From contig NZ_CP033019.1 in assembly GCF_003667705.1 (NCBI RefSeq), positions 6,200,001 through 6,264,000 of the forward strand: a DNA stretch of 64,000 nucleotides, in the 5' to 3' direction. Positions 17,278-27,660 of the stretch are shown here, in pieces. The first letter of the stretch is position 1; every line of letters starts with the position of its first letter. Origin of the DNA: Janthinobacterium agaricidamnosum (GTDB taxonomy: Bacteria; Pseudomonadota; Gammaproteobacteria; Burkholderiales; Burkholderiaceae_D). The notes under the pieces were generated by a model. It was not told the DNA's origin. It saw only the letters and a program-made list of their open reading frames with translations, and did not search any database. Made by a program: the position numbers and the translations under genes.

Positions 17278-18050
17278 TGCGCCTGCTTGGCTGGCTGCTG
17301 GCCATCATCGTCAGCGTCTGCGTCACCCTGCTGGTGTTTTTCCCGGCCAGCTGGGTCGCTGGCATCGTGGAAAAGCAGACGGGCGGACGTTTGACCTTGG
17401 GCGACGCGCAAGGTACCCTGTGGCGCGGCTCGGCCTTTATCGGCGGGGCGGCCAGTGCGAACGGCGCCGTGACGCCCCTGCTGCCGGGGCGTTTCAGCTG
17501 GCGCATTTCTCCCTCGGTGCTGTGGGGATCGGCGGACGTGGAACTGCAGAACCCGCAGGCGCTGTCGCAGCCGGTGAACCTGCGCGGCTCGTGGTCGCAC
17601 TGGCAAGTCAGCCCGGCGGCCCTGCTGTTGCCGGCCGACGGCCTCGGCGGTCTCGGAGCACCGTTAAATACCGTGGCGCCGATGGGCAGCATGCGCCTGT
17701 CGTGGAGCACCTTGCAGCTGGCCCTTGAGCAGCGGCAGTTTTCCGCCGTCGGCCGCACCACCCTGCAGATGACGGACATGGCCTCGCGCCTGTCGTCCTT
17801 GCGTCCGCTGGGCAGCTACGAGCTCGATTTCGATTGGCAGGGGCAGCAGGCGACGTTGACACTGCGCTCCATCAAGGGACCGCTGCTGCTTGACGGCAGC
17901 GGCAGCCTGCAACAGGGGCGCATGCAGTTTTCCGGCCAGGCCCAGGCCGCAGCAGGATATGAAGAGACCTTGGCGAGTTTGTTGAATTTGCTGGGACAGC
18001 GCCGTAGCAATAGCGAAAAAAACATCATCGCCTTAGAGTTCAGACAATGA
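17274..18050 (+). CDS. gspN: Type II secretion protein GspN
   Basis: A 258-residue protein with an N-terminal membrane helix (LLGWLLAIIVSVCVTLLVFF) and a predicted beta-rich periplasmic body. It matches the GspN family by motifs such as GRLTLGDAQGTLWRGSAFI and by gene order. The precise role of GspN is unsettled and it is absent from many T2SSs. Two start codons (17274 and 17277) are adjacent; the first overlaps the gspM stop. Its stop overlaps the gspD ATG. Confidence 0.9.
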   Translation: MMRLLGWLLAIIVSVCVTLLVFFPASWVAGIVEKQTGGRLTLGDAQGTLWRGSAFIGGAASANGAVTPLLPGRFSWRISPSVLWGSADVELQNPQALSQPVNLRGSWSHWQVSPAALLLPADGLGGLGAPLNTVAPMGSMRLSWSTLQLALEQRQFSAVGRTTLQMTDMASRLSSLRPLGSYELDFDWQGQQATLTLRSIKGPLLLDGSGSLQQGRMQFSGQAQAAAGYEETLASLLNLLGQRRSNSEKNIIALEFRQ

Positions 18051-20272
18051 AAAAACCATCCGTGAGCCCAATTACCTCCTCCTTCTCGCTGCGCCGCCTG
18101 TCGGCCGCCGCCTTGCTGTGCTGTTCCGTGGCCGGCATGCCGGCGCCCGTCTGGGCCGCGCCCGGCGATGAGGCGGCGCTCAATTTCGTCGGCGCCGACA
18201 TCGAATCGGTGATCAAGGCGGTGGGCCATTACACCAACATCAATTTCGTCATCGACCCGCGCGTCAAGGGCACGATCACCCTGGTGTCGGAAAAATCGAT
18301 CAGCAAGTCGCAGGCCTTCGGGCTGCTGGCTTCCGCGCTGCGCCTGCAGGGCTACGCGGTGGTCTCCGGCGACGGCTATGCGAAGGTGGTGCCGGAAGCG
18401 GACGCCAAGCTGCAATCGGTGCCGACCCAGGTGGGCAACAGCAGCAGCCAGGTGAAGGGCGACCAGATCGCTACCCAGGTGTTTTACCTGAACTACGAAT
18501 CGTCGGCCAACCTGCTGGCCGTGCTGCGCCCCCTGATTTCGCCGAACAACACGATCAACGCCAACCCGGGCAACAACTCGCTGGTGATCACCGATTACGC
18601 CGATAACCTCAAGCGCCTGGCGAAGATCATCGCCGCGCTCGACGTGCCCGCCTCGACGGACCTGGACGTGATCCCCGTGCGCTATGCCATCGCATCCGAC
18701 CTGGCCTCGATGGTGAACAAACTGATGGAAGGCGGAAATGCGGGCGCCGCCGCAGGGGCAGACGCGGGCAAGGTCTCCGTGCTGGCCGACCCGCGCACCA
18801 ATTCGCTGGTGCTGCGCGCGCCGTCGGCGGCGCGCGCCAACCTGGCCAAGTCGCTGATCTCGAAGCTGGACCAGCCCACCACGCAGCTGGGCAATGTGCA
18901 CGTGGTGTACCTGAAAAATGCGGACGCCACCAAGCTGGCGCAGACCCTGCGCTCGGTGGTGACGTCGGACGGCACGGCCGCCACGGCGCAGCAGGGCGTC
19001 GGCAACCAGAATACGAATAACCAGATCAGCCAGAACAACAGCGGCATGAACAGCACTGGCCTGGGCGGCAATACGCAAAGCGGCACCACGGGCGGCGCAT
19101 CGCTGAGCAACGGGCCGCAGCAGCTGTCGTCGGGCGGGGCGGCCGGTTTCATCCAGGCCGATGCATCGACGAATACCCTGATCCTGACCTGCAACGAAGC
19201 CGTCTACCGCAACCTGCGCGCCGTGATCGACCAGCTCGACGTGCGCCGCGCCCAGGTCTACATCGAGGCGCTGATCGTCGAAGTGACGTCGGCCAAGGCG
19301 TCCGAATTCGGCGTGCAGTGGCTGGGGCTTTCCGGCGACAGCACCAGCAACTACCGCGTGGGCGCGCTGCAGTCGTTCGCTTCGGGCACCACCAACAACA
19401 TCGGCGCCATCGCCACGGGCGGCGGCAAGGTCTTGCCGACGGGCGGCCTGACCCTGGGCATCTTCAAGCAGATCAACGGCGCGCTGGGCCTGGGCGCCGT
19501 GGCGCATGCGCTGGAATCGGACGGCAACGCCAATATCCTGTCGACGCCGAACCTGATCACCCTGGACAACGAGCTGGCGACCATCAAGGTGGGCCAGAAC
19601 GTGCCTATCCTGACGGGCCAGTACACGAGCACGGCCGGCACCAACACGAATCCGTTCCAGACCATCGACCGCAAGGAAGTGGGCCTGACCCTGAAGGTGC
19701 GTCCGCAGATTTCCGAAGGCGGCACGATCAAGCTGGGCATCTATCACGAGACGTCGAGCGTGGACAAATCCACGGCGTCGGCCGTCAGCGGCATCACCAT
19801 CAACAACCGCGTGATCGAAAACAATGTGCTGGCCGACGATGGCCAGATCATCGTGCTCGGCGGCCTGATCGAGGACAGCACGGGCGACAATGCCGAGAAG
19901 GTGCGCGGCCTGGGCGATATTCCCGTGCTGGGCAACCTGTTCAAGTACCAGACGCGCGAGCGCAAGAAAACCAATCTGATGATCTTCCTGCGCCCCGTCA
20001 TCGTGCGCAACAAGGAGCAGAGCGGCAGCCTGGCGGCCGACCGCTACGATTACATGCGCTCGGCCGAGACGGCCGCCGTGCCGGCCACGGGCAACCTGAT
20101 GCTGAAAGACCTCGGTACGCCTGTGCTGCCGGCCCTGCAGGATGGCCAGCCCGTGGGCGGCAACATGGTGACGCGCCCCGTGCCGCCGGCACCGACGCCG
20201 CCGCCAGGCGCGCCGGCCAATGCCGCTACGCCGCCGCTGCTGCAGCAGTATCAGCAACAGCAGCAGAAGTGA
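18047..20272 (+). CDS. gspD: Type II secretion outer-membrane secretin GspD
   Basis: A 741-residue multimeric channel for folded exoproteins. The signal peptide ends near PAPVWAAP. Domains N0 to N3 span about 40-430 (LNFVGADIESVIKAVGHYT; NSLVITDYADNLKRL; NSLVLRAPSAARANL). N3 contains a long Asn/Gln/Gly-rich insert (about 315-375). The secretin core follows, with NVPILTGQYTS and VGLTLKVRPQISEGG and the VRGLGDIPVLGNLFKY beta-signal region. The tail is Pro/Ala-rich and ends in a Gln run. No pilotin gene is seen in the operon. Start ATG 18047 overlaps gspN. Confidence 0.97.
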   Translation: MKKPSVSPITSSFSLRRLSAAALLCCSVAGMPAPVWAAPGDEAALNFVGADIESVIKAVGHYTNINFVIDPRVKGTITLVSEKSISKSQAFGLLASALRLQGYAVVSGDGYAKVVPEADAKLQSVPTQVGNSSSQVKGDQIATQVFYLNYESSANLLAVLRPLISPNNTINANPGNNSLVITDYADNLKRLAKIIAALDVPASTDLDVIPVRYAIASDLASMVNKLMEGGNAGAAAGADAGKVSVLADPRTNSLVLRAPSAARANLAKSLISKLDQPTTQLGNVHVVYLKNADATKLAQTLRSVVTSDGTAATAQQGVGNQNTNNQISQNNSGMNSTGLGGNTQSGTTGGASLSNGPQQLSSGGAAGFIQADASTNTLILTCNEAVYRNLRAVIDQLDVRRAQVYIEALIVEVTSAKASEFGVQWLGLSGDSTSNYRVGALQSFASGTTNNIGAIATGGGKVLPTGGLTLGIFKQINGALGLGAVAHALESDGNANILSTPNLITLDNELATIKVGQNVPILTGQYTSTAGTNTNPFQTIDRKEVGLTLKVRPQISEGGTIKLGIYHETSSVDKSTASAVSGITINNRVIENNVLADDGQIIVLGGLIEDSTGDNAEKVRGLGDIPVLGNLFKYQTRERKKTNLMIFLRPVIVRNKEQSGSLAADRYDYMRSAETAAVPATGNLMLKDLGTPVLPALQDGQPVGGNMVTRPVPPAPTPPPGAPANAATPPLLQQYQQQQQK

Positions 20273-20282
20273 TGGGGCAGTC

Positions 20283-21704
<1,422 letters not shown>

Positions 21705-21714
21705 GCCCGCCACC

Positions 21715-22935
21715 ATGCCCGCATTCCGCTATGAAGCCGTCGACGCCCAGGGCGCCACCCGCAAGGGCGTGCTCAATGCCGACAGTCCCCGTTCCGCGCG
21801 CGCCGAGTTGCGCGTGCAAGGCCTGGTGCCGCTGGCCGTCGAACCGATCGCCGCGCAGGTCGACGCCGCCGGCGTCACCAGACGGCGCGGCTTCGGCGAG
21901 CGCCTGTCCAGCACCGAGCTGGCCCTGTTTACGCGCCAGCTGGCCAGTTTGCTCGAAGCGGGCCTGCCGCTGGAGCAGGCCTTTTCCGCGCTGCTGGAAC
22001 AGGCCGAGCGGCCGTATCTGCGCGACCTGATCGCCTCGATCCGTTCGGAAGTGATCGGCGGCGCCGCGTTCTCCGACGTGCTGGCGCGCCATCCGCGCGA
22101 TTTCGCCGAGATTTACCGGGCGCTGGTGGCGTCGGGCGAGCAGATCGGCCATTTGTCGCGCGTGCTCTCGCGCCTGGCCGACTATATCGAACGGCGCAAT
22201 GCGCTGGTGCAGAAGGTCAAGCTGGCGTTTACCTATCCGGCCATCGTCACGGTGGTGGCGTTTTCCATCGTCATTTTCCTGCTCACCTACGTGGTGCCGC
22301 AGATCGTCTCCGTGTTCGCCAATACCAAGCAAAAGCTGCCCATGCTGACCGTGATCATGCTGGCGCTGTCGGACTTCGTGCGCAACTACGGCATCGTCGT
22401 GGCGATCGCCCTTGCCGGCGCCTGGTTCGCCTGGCGCCGCGCGCTGCAGCAGCCGGCATTGAAACGGCGCTGGCATACCTGGCTGCTGACGGCGCCTTTG
22501 TACGGCAAGTTCGAACGCAGCCTGAATACGGCGCGCTTTGCCAGCACCCTGGCCATTACCACGGGTTCCGGCGTGCCTATCCTGCGCGCGCTCGACACCA
22601 GCCGCGACACCTTGACCAACGTGGCGATGCAGGAACTGGTGAGCGATGCCAGCGGCGCCGTGCGCGAAGGCGTGAGCCTGGCGCGCGCGCTGTCGGCGCA
22701 AAAGCATTTTCCGCCCATGCTGATCCACATGATACGCGCGGGCGAAATCACGGGCGAGCTGCCGGCCATGCTGGAACGCGCGGCCAGCGCGCAGGAGCAG
22801 GACCTGGAGCGCCGCACGCTCACCATTGCCGGCCTGCTGGAGCCGGCCCTGATCCTGGCCATGGGCGTGGTGGTGCTGCTGATCGTGCTGGCCGTGCTGA
22901 TGCCGATTATCGAAATCAATCAGCTCGTCAGATAA
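21715..22935 (+). CDS. gspF: Type II secretion inner-membrane platform protein GspF
   Basis: A 406-residue polytopic platform protein. It begins MPAFRYEAVDAQGATRKG and has the two repeated cytoplasmic helical domains (FTRQLASLLEAGLPLEQAF and FASTLAITTGSGVPILRAL) with three membrane segments at about 170-200, 220-245 and 375-400. It starts 10 bases after gspE and shares its transcript. Confidence 0.97.
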   Translation: MPAFRYEAVDAQGATRKGVLNADSPRSARAELRVQGLVPLAVEPIAAQVDAAGVTRRRGFGERLSSTELALFTRQLASLLEAGLPLEQAFSALLEQAERPYLRDLIASIRSEVIGGAAFSDVLARHPRDFAEIYRALVASGEQIGHLSRVLSRLADYIERRNALVQKVKLAFTYPAIVTVVAFSIVIFLLTYVVPQIVSVFANTKQKLPMLTVIMLALSDFVRNYGIVVAIALAGAWFAWRRALQQPALKRRWHTWLLTAPLYGKFERSLNTARFASTLAITTGSGVPILRALDTSRDTLTNVAMQELVSDASGAVREGVSLARALSAQKHFPPMLIHMIRAGEITGELPAMLERAASAQEQDLERRTLTIAGLLEPALILAMGVVVLLIVLAVLMPIIEINQLVR

Positions 22936-22951
22936 GAAAACCAAGGAAGCC

Positions 22952-23518
22952 ATGAAGCGTTTGCCTCAATTTACAAGTTTGCTCGCCGTCGTGGCGCTGT
23001 CCGTGTCGCTGGCCTACTGGGCCATGCAGCTGTTCAAGGCGCCGCAGCGCCCCATCAATCCACCGGCCGTACCGGTGGTGCAGGATGCCAGCGTGGAGGC
23101 GGGCGCCTCGCTGTTCGGCGGCCAGGTCAGCGTGGCCACGGCCAGCAATTACCAGCTCAAGGGCGTGGTCGCCGCCGGCAATGGCCGCGGCAGCGTGGCC
23201 ATCATCTCGACCGATGGCAAGCCGTCCGTGGCCTTGCCGGAAGGCGCCGAGGTGGTGCCTGGCGTGACGGTGCTGGAAGTGCATGCGCGCCACGTGCTGC
23301 TGCGCGATGGCGGCGTAAGCAAGCGCATCGACCTGGTGGCCGACGACAAGGCACTGGCCTTGCCGGGGCCAGTGTCCGCCACCCCCGCGCCGGCACCAGC
23401 CCCCGCGCCGGCAACGAACCTGGTGCCGCCGCCGCTGCCGATGGAACAGCAGCGTCCGGCGACCGTGATGCCGGCGCCGCCGCAGGTGACGACCAGTACG
23501 CCGCCGCCGTCGAATTAA
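22952..23518 (+). CDS. gspC: Type II secretion protein GspC (short form)
   Basis: A 188-residue bitopic protein connecting the inner-membrane platform to the secretin. A membrane helix is at about 10-28 (LLAVVALSVSLAYWAMQLF). The HR domain follows (FGGQVSVATASNYQLKGVVAAG and VLEVHARHVLLRDGGVSKRIDL). The C-terminus is a Pro/Ala-rich tail with no PDZ or coiled-coil domain, which makes it shorter than enterobacterial GspC. Here gspC is the last gene of the operon, not the first. Ribosome binding site AAGGAAG. Confidence 0.88.
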   Translation: MKRLPQFTSLLAVVALSVSLAYWAMQLFKAPQRPINPPAVPVVQDASVEAGASLFGGQVSVATASNYQLKGVVAAGNGRGSVAIISTDGKPSVALPEGAEVVPGVTVLEVHARHVLLRDGGVSKRIDLVADDKALALPGPVSATPAPAPAPAPATNLVPPPLPMEQQRPATVMPAPPQVTTSTPPPSN

Positions 23519-23586
23519 CGCCAATTAACGCTGTTCTTATCGTATTTTGCCGATGGCGCCATGCCGCCGTCGCGACAGGAGTCTTC

Positions 23587-25842
23587 ATGTTCTCGATCCG
23601 TGCCGTCCTGGCGGGCTGCGTGGCGGCGCTGTGCGTCTTGCCGCAAGCCGGCGCCGCCGCTGACGTTCCCGCCGCCGCTTCCTCCGCTCCCGCACTGGCC
23701 GTTTCTGCGCCGGCACCGGCGCGTCCGCGCATCGCCCTCGTGCTGTCGGGCGGCGGCGCGCGCGGTCTCGCGCATATCGGCGTATTGAAAGTGCTGCAGG
23801 AGCTGCACGTGCCGATCGACATGGTGGTGGGCACCAGCATGGGCGGCGTGGTGGGCGGGGCGTATGCGGCCGGCGCTTCCGTGGCGGACCTGGAAAAGAT
23901 GGCGCGCGAGACCAACTGGGCGCGCGTGGTGGCCGACCGGCCGCCGCGCGACGAACTGGCGTTCCGCCGCCGGGAGGAAGATTTATTGCTGCCGTCGCGC
24001 ATCGAATTTGGCACCAGCCGCAACGGCATTTCCACGCCGCCGGCAGCGGCCAGCAATGCGGCCCTGGAAATGGCCTTGAACCGGCTGCTGCCGGCCGGCA
24101 TGCGCGACCGTCCCGCCAGCCAGCTGCCGCTGCCTTTCCGCTCGGTGGCGTCGGACCTGGTCAATGGCGAGCTGGTGGAGCTGGTCGATACGCCCCTGTT
24201 CCTGTCGATGCGCGCCTCGCTGGCCGTGCCGGGCGTGTTTGCTCCCGTGCGCGTGAACAACCGCCTGGTGGTCGACGGAGGCCTGGTGCGCAACCTGCCC
24301 GTCGACATGGCGCGCGCCATGGGCGCCGACATCATCATTGCCGTCAACGTGGGCACGCCGCTGGCGCCGGAAAAAGAGCTGGGCAGCGCCATCGGCGTGG
24401 CGCAGCAGATGCTGCAGATCCTCACGGAGCAGAACGTGCAGCGCTCGCTCAAGGAGCTGCAGCCGCAGGACATCCTGGTGGCGCCCGACCTGACGGGCGT
24501 CAGTTTCCTCGACTTTGAAAACTATGCGCGCGCCATGCGCGCCGGCGAACAGGCGGCGCAGGCACTGGCCGCCCGCCTGGCGCCGCTGGCGCTGTCGCCG
24601 GAACAGTATGCGGCGCGCGAGCAGCTGCGCCTGGCGGCGCCGGCCCTGCTGGACGTGGCCTTGCCGCTCACGCGCCTGGCCGTGGAAAGCGAAGGCGATA
24701 TCAATCCGCGCATCCTGCAGGCGCAATCGGGCCTGGTGGAAGGGCAGGCCGTCAGCCAGGAAGATGTGCTCAAGGCGGCGGCCAGGTTGTATGGCCGCGG
24801 CGACGTGGCGCGCGTGGAGACGGAAGTGGTCGACGCGGGCGAGCAGCGCGCCGTCACCATCAAGGCGGTCGAGGCGCCGTGGGCCAGCAGCCGCTTGCGC
24901 GTGGGTCTGGAAATGGCCAGCGATTTCAGGGACAGCAATACCTTTGCCCTGAAGCTGCTGCATGTGCGCTCGAACTTGAACAGTTGGGGCGGCGAATTGC
25001 GCAGCATGGTGCAGATCGGCACCGCGCGCAATTTCGGGGTGCAGTACTGGCAGCCGCTGGGCGCCGGCAACCCGTGGTATATCGCGCCATCGTTCCAGTA
25101 CACCTCCCAGGCGGTCGACCTGTTCGACAAGGGACGGCGCAATGCGCGCGTCGCTTACAGCGGCCAGGGCGCCAGCCTGGTGCTGGGGCGCCAGTTCGGT
25201 TTCTGGGGCGATCTGCAGTTCGGCGTCACGCGCAGCGAAGTCAAGGCGGACGTCAGCATCCCCGCCGACCCGAGCTATCCCAAGGAGCGGGCGCTGGGCA
25301 CCAACCAGTTCGTCCAGTTCCGCGTCGATACGCTCGATTCGCCCGGTTTCCCCACGCGCGGCGTGCTGTTCGACGCCACCTGGACGCGCTCCGCGACCAC
25401 CGGTACGGGCGAGTCGGGCCTGGGGCGCTCCGCCATCACGGGCCTGAAGGCGTTTGGCAGCGGCAACTGGGCCGGCCATGTGTATGGCGAATGGGCGCGC
25501 GCGCAACGGGGCGAGGCGCCGCTCAGCCTGGGCGGCTTCCTGCGCCTGTCCGGCACGCAGTTCGAGTCGGTGACGGGGCGCAGCGTGGCCCTGGCGCGCT
25601 TCGTGATGGCGCGCCGCATCGGTTCCCTGCCCAGCACCCTGGGTGGCGCCGTGCGGGCCGGCTTTTCGCTGGAAATGGGCGGCGGCTTCGATCAGAGCGA
25701 GCGCTGGAAAGCCACCAAGTTCACGCAGGCCAGCAGCGCCTTCATCTCGGTCGATACGCGCTTCGGTCCCGTGTACGTGGCCTCGGGCGCATCGAAGGGC
25801 GGCGAGAGCACGCTTTACCTGTTCCTGGGACCGGTCTGGTAA
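23587..25842 (+). CDS. PlpD-like patatin phospholipase with POTRA and outer-membrane barrel (type Vd autotransporter)
   Basis: A 751-residue exported protein. A signal peptide (about 1-25) precedes a patatin domain with the oxyanion loop GGGARG (about 55-60), nucleophile motif GTSMGG (about 82-87) and the Asp of the Ser-Asp dyad in VVDGGLV (about 230). One POTRA-like domain is at about 345-430, then a C-terminal BamA/FhaC-type 16-strand barrel (about 430-751) ending in an aromatic-rich LYLFLGPVW. This architecture matches PlpD, a type Vd self-secreted lipase. AGGAG precedes the ATG. It lies 68 bases after the T2SS operon on the same strand. Confidence 0.92.
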   Translation: MFSIRAVLAGCVAALCVLPQAGAAADVPAAASSAPALAVSAPAPARPRIALVLSGGGARGLAHIGVLKVLQELHVPIDMVVGTSMGGVVGGAYAAGASVADLEKMARETNWARVVADRPPRDELAFRRREEDLLLPSRIEFGTSRNGISTPPAAASNAALEMALNRLLPAGMRDRPASQLPLPFRSVASDLVNGELVELVDTPLFLSMRASLAVPGVFAPVRVNNRLVVDGGLVRNLPVDMARAMGADIIIAVNVGTPLAPEKELGSAIGVAQQMLQILTEQNVQRSLKELQPQDILVAPDLTGVSFLDFENYARAMRAGEQAAQALAARLAPLALSPEQYAAREQLRLAAPALLDVALPLTRLAVESEGDINPRILQAQSGLVEGQAVSQEDVLKAAARLYGRGDVARVETEVVDAGEQRAVTIKAVEAPWASSRLRVGLEMASDFRDSNTFALKLLHVRSNLNSWGGELRSMVQIGTARNFGVQYWQPLGAGNPWYIAPSFQYTSQAVDLFDKGRRNARVAYSGQGASLVLGRQFGFWGDLQFGVTRSEVKADVSIPADPSYPKERALGTNQFVQFRVDTLDSPGFPTRGVLFDATWTRSATTGTGESGLGRSAITGLKAFGSGNWAGHVYGEWARAQRGEAPLSLGGFLRLSGTQFESVTGRSVALARFVMARRIGSLPSTLGGAVRAGFSLEMGGGFDQSERWKATKFTQASSAFISVDTRFGPVYVASGASKGGESTLYLFLGPVW

Positions 25843-26600
25843 GGCGCCGCCGGGGCGGCGGACGCCGAGCTGCGGCGCAGGGCCGTGAAGGCGGCAAATT
25901 CCCATGAGCGAAAGCCCAGCAGCAGGGTAAAGCCGTCGCGTTCCTGCGGCGGCAGGCGGCGGTCGTTCTGATGCAGGCGCGCCAGTTCCTCGGCCAGCTG
26001 GCGGATCTTCTGTACCAGCTCCTGCGCGCTCGACAGCGACAGGCGCGCCGGGATGCACATCAGGGTCTCGCCGGCGCCGTCAAAATGCCCGCTGAAATAA
26101 TCGGCCACCACGTGTTCGCGGAAGTACTGTTGCACCGGGCCGTCGGCCAGCCAGTGGAAGGCGTTCGAGACGCGCAGGCTGTAGCGGTTCAGCGGTTTGA
26201 GTTCGATCAAGCCCAACCGGTCCAGTTCGGCCAGGCAACCGATGCATTCGGCCTGCGTCAGCGCATACGTTTCCACCACCTGCTCCAGGCTCCAGTGGCC
26301 GAGGCAGCAGATCGCCACCAGCAGCAGACGCGGATGCGCCACCAGCGACTTTTCCTGCACCAGGGTGAGCGTGTCGGCATGCGGCGTGATGTCGGCCGCG
26401 CCGCGCAGCACGTCTTCCATGGCGATGCCCGATGCCTTGCAGATCAGGGCCAGGCGCGACAGCGACATGTCGTGCTGGCCAAACATGCGCTTGACGCTCG
26501 ACTCGCTCATGCCGATGCGTTCGGCCAATACCTTGTACGTGATGCCGGCGGCACGCAGTTGGGTGCGCAGCACGCGCAAAACCAGTTCAGGTGAACTCAC
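25815..26600 (-). CDS. XRE-type helix-turn-helix transcriptional regulator
   Basis: A 261-residue cytosolic regulator. The N-terminal HTH (about 6-60: LRVLRTQLRAAGITYKVLAERIGMSESSVKRMF) is of the Cro/C1 type. The remainder is unassigned, with a possible winged or effector-binding region (SLEQVVETYALTQAECIGCLAELDRLGLIELKP). The start is GTG at 26600, supported by AAAAGGA 7-8 bases upstream. Its 3' end overlaps the convergent patatin gene by 28 bases. It is divergent from the small outer-membrane protein gene and may regulate it; that is inference from position only. Confidence 0.82.
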   Translation of the reverse strand: MSSPELVLRVLRTQLRAAGITYKVLAERIGMSESSVKRMFGQHDMSLSRLALICKASGIAMEDVLRGAADITPHADTLTLVQEKSLVAHPRLLLVAICCLGHWSLEQVVETYALTQAECIGCLAELDRLGLIELKPLNRYSLRVSNAFHWLADGPVQQYFREHVVADYFSGHFDGAGETLMCIPARLSLSSAQELVQKIRQLAEELARLHQNDRRLPPQERDGFTLLLGFRSWEFAAFTALRRSSASAAPAAPYQTGPRNR

Positions 26601-26768
26601 GGAATATCCTTTTTGGTAAGTTTGGTAGCGGATGGCGGTACCGAATGTAGCCCTTAATGGAACTTTGCACAAGGTGATAGTACTTTTCGGCAAAAGCGAT
26701 GACACTCCCGCTTGTGGCTCGCGCAGCGCGCTACAACCAGGCAATCCATCCACTTGTAGAGGTTATCC

Positions 26769-27383
26769 ATGTTCCCATCTTTCCGTTTCCCCGCAGCGCT
26801 GCTGGCGCTGGCCGCCATCGCTCCCTTGCACGCCGCCGCCGCCGAACCGGCGCCGGGTCCCTTCTATGCGGGCGCCAGCTACGGCTTTCGCGCCAGCACA
26901 GGCCTCGATTGCATCGCCGGACAAAGCGATTGCGACAAAAGCAGCAAGCGCAATGGCAAGGCCTACCTGGGTTACAGTTTCGACGCGTTGCCGTTTCAGG
27001 GCGGCGTGGCCCTGCCTTCGGTTGAGCTGGTGGGGTACATGGGCGGCGAGGTCAAGTCCGGCTTCGATACGGACGCCGGCAAGCGCGCTGGCCGCGGCAA
27101 GTTCACGGGCCTCGGCATCCAGGGCGTGCTCGGCTACCAGTTCGACGCCTTTACCCTGAGCGGACGCGCCGGCGCGGCGTACACGCAGGGCAAGGTCGAT
27201 TATCTGGGCGGCGGTTCGGACAAGAAGGACAAGATCGGCCTGACTTACGGCATCGGCGCGGCGTATGCGCTGAACCAGAACTGGTCGCTGCACCTCGACT
27301 GGGACCGCGTGCCGGTCAAATACAGCAGCAAGCAAACGACCAAGGTCGACATGTTTTCGCTGGGCGCGTCCTACCGTTTCTAA
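26769..27383 (+). CDS. Small outer-membrane beta-barrel protein
   Basis: A 204-residue OmpA/OmpW-like barrel. The signal peptide ends in HAAAAE (about 1-26). Alternating hydrophobic strands (FYAGASYGFRAS; AYLGYSFDALPF; KIGLTYGIGAAYAL; FSLGASYRF) end in the terminal Phe expected for BAM recognition. A cysteine pair (GLDCIAGQSDCDKSS) in the first loop could form a disulfide. Function unknown; 'porin family/outer membrane protein' is the safest label. The promoter lies in the 168-base gap shared with the divergent regulator. Confidence 0.85.
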   Translation: MFPSFRFPAALLALAAIAPLHAAAAEPAPGPFYAGASYGFRASTGLDCIAGQSDCDKSSKRNGKAYLGYSFDALPFQGGVALPSVELVGYMGGEVKSGFDTDAGKRAGRGKFTGLGIQGVLGYQFDAFTLSGRAGAAYTQGKVDYLGGGSDKKDKIGLTYGIGAAYALNQNWSLHLDWDRVPVKYSSKQTTKVDMFSLGASYRF

Positions 27384-27416
27384 GGGGATGATGCTGCGGC
27401 AGAGAGTGGCCTGATG

Positions 27417-27444
27417 GCGGACGCCCTATGAAAAGGGTGTCCGC
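27417..27444. terminator. Hairpin between convergent genes
   Basis: Inverted repeat GCGGACGCCCT / AGGGTGTCCGC (one G-U pair) with a 6-base loop. It lies between the stop of the outer-membrane protein (27383) and the stop of the small basic protein (27452, opposite strand). It could terminate both transcripts, although U-tracts are poor. Confidence 0.5.
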
Positions 27445-27451
27445 GGGCGGC

Positions 27452-27646
27452 CTATTTGTCCGTCTCGACTTTCAACAGCAATTTCGCCAGCAGGCGTTTT
27501 TCCTGCTGGCGCTGGCCGGACACGGTCTTTACGTGCGCCCCGGCCGTGCGCTGCAGGGCGGCCGTGGCGACGGGGTTGCGCGGTTTTTGCGAGGGTTCGA
27601 CGCGGAACTGCATTTTCTGCCGCGTCGCCAATGCCTTGTTTGCCAT
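27452..27646 (-). CDS. Uncharacterised 64-residue basic protein downstream of hslU
   Basis: I do not recognise a family. The protein is strongly basic (14 Lys/Arg against 4 Asp/Glu), rich in Gln, Ala and Leu, with no cysteine, signal peptide or membrane segment. It begins MANKALATRQKMQFRVEPSQ and ends in a probable amphipathic helix (QQEKRLLAKLLLKVETDK). The evidence that it is real is an excellent ribosome binding site (AAGGAGGG, 4 bases before the ATG at 27646) and its location 14 bases after the hslU stop on the same strand, so it would be the last gene of the hslVU unit. Confidence 0.72.
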   Translation of the reverse strand: MANKALATRQKMQFRVEPSQKPRNPVATAALQRTAGAHVKTVSGQRQQEKRLLAKLLLKVETDK

Positions 27647-27660
27647 CGGTCCCTCCTTGA

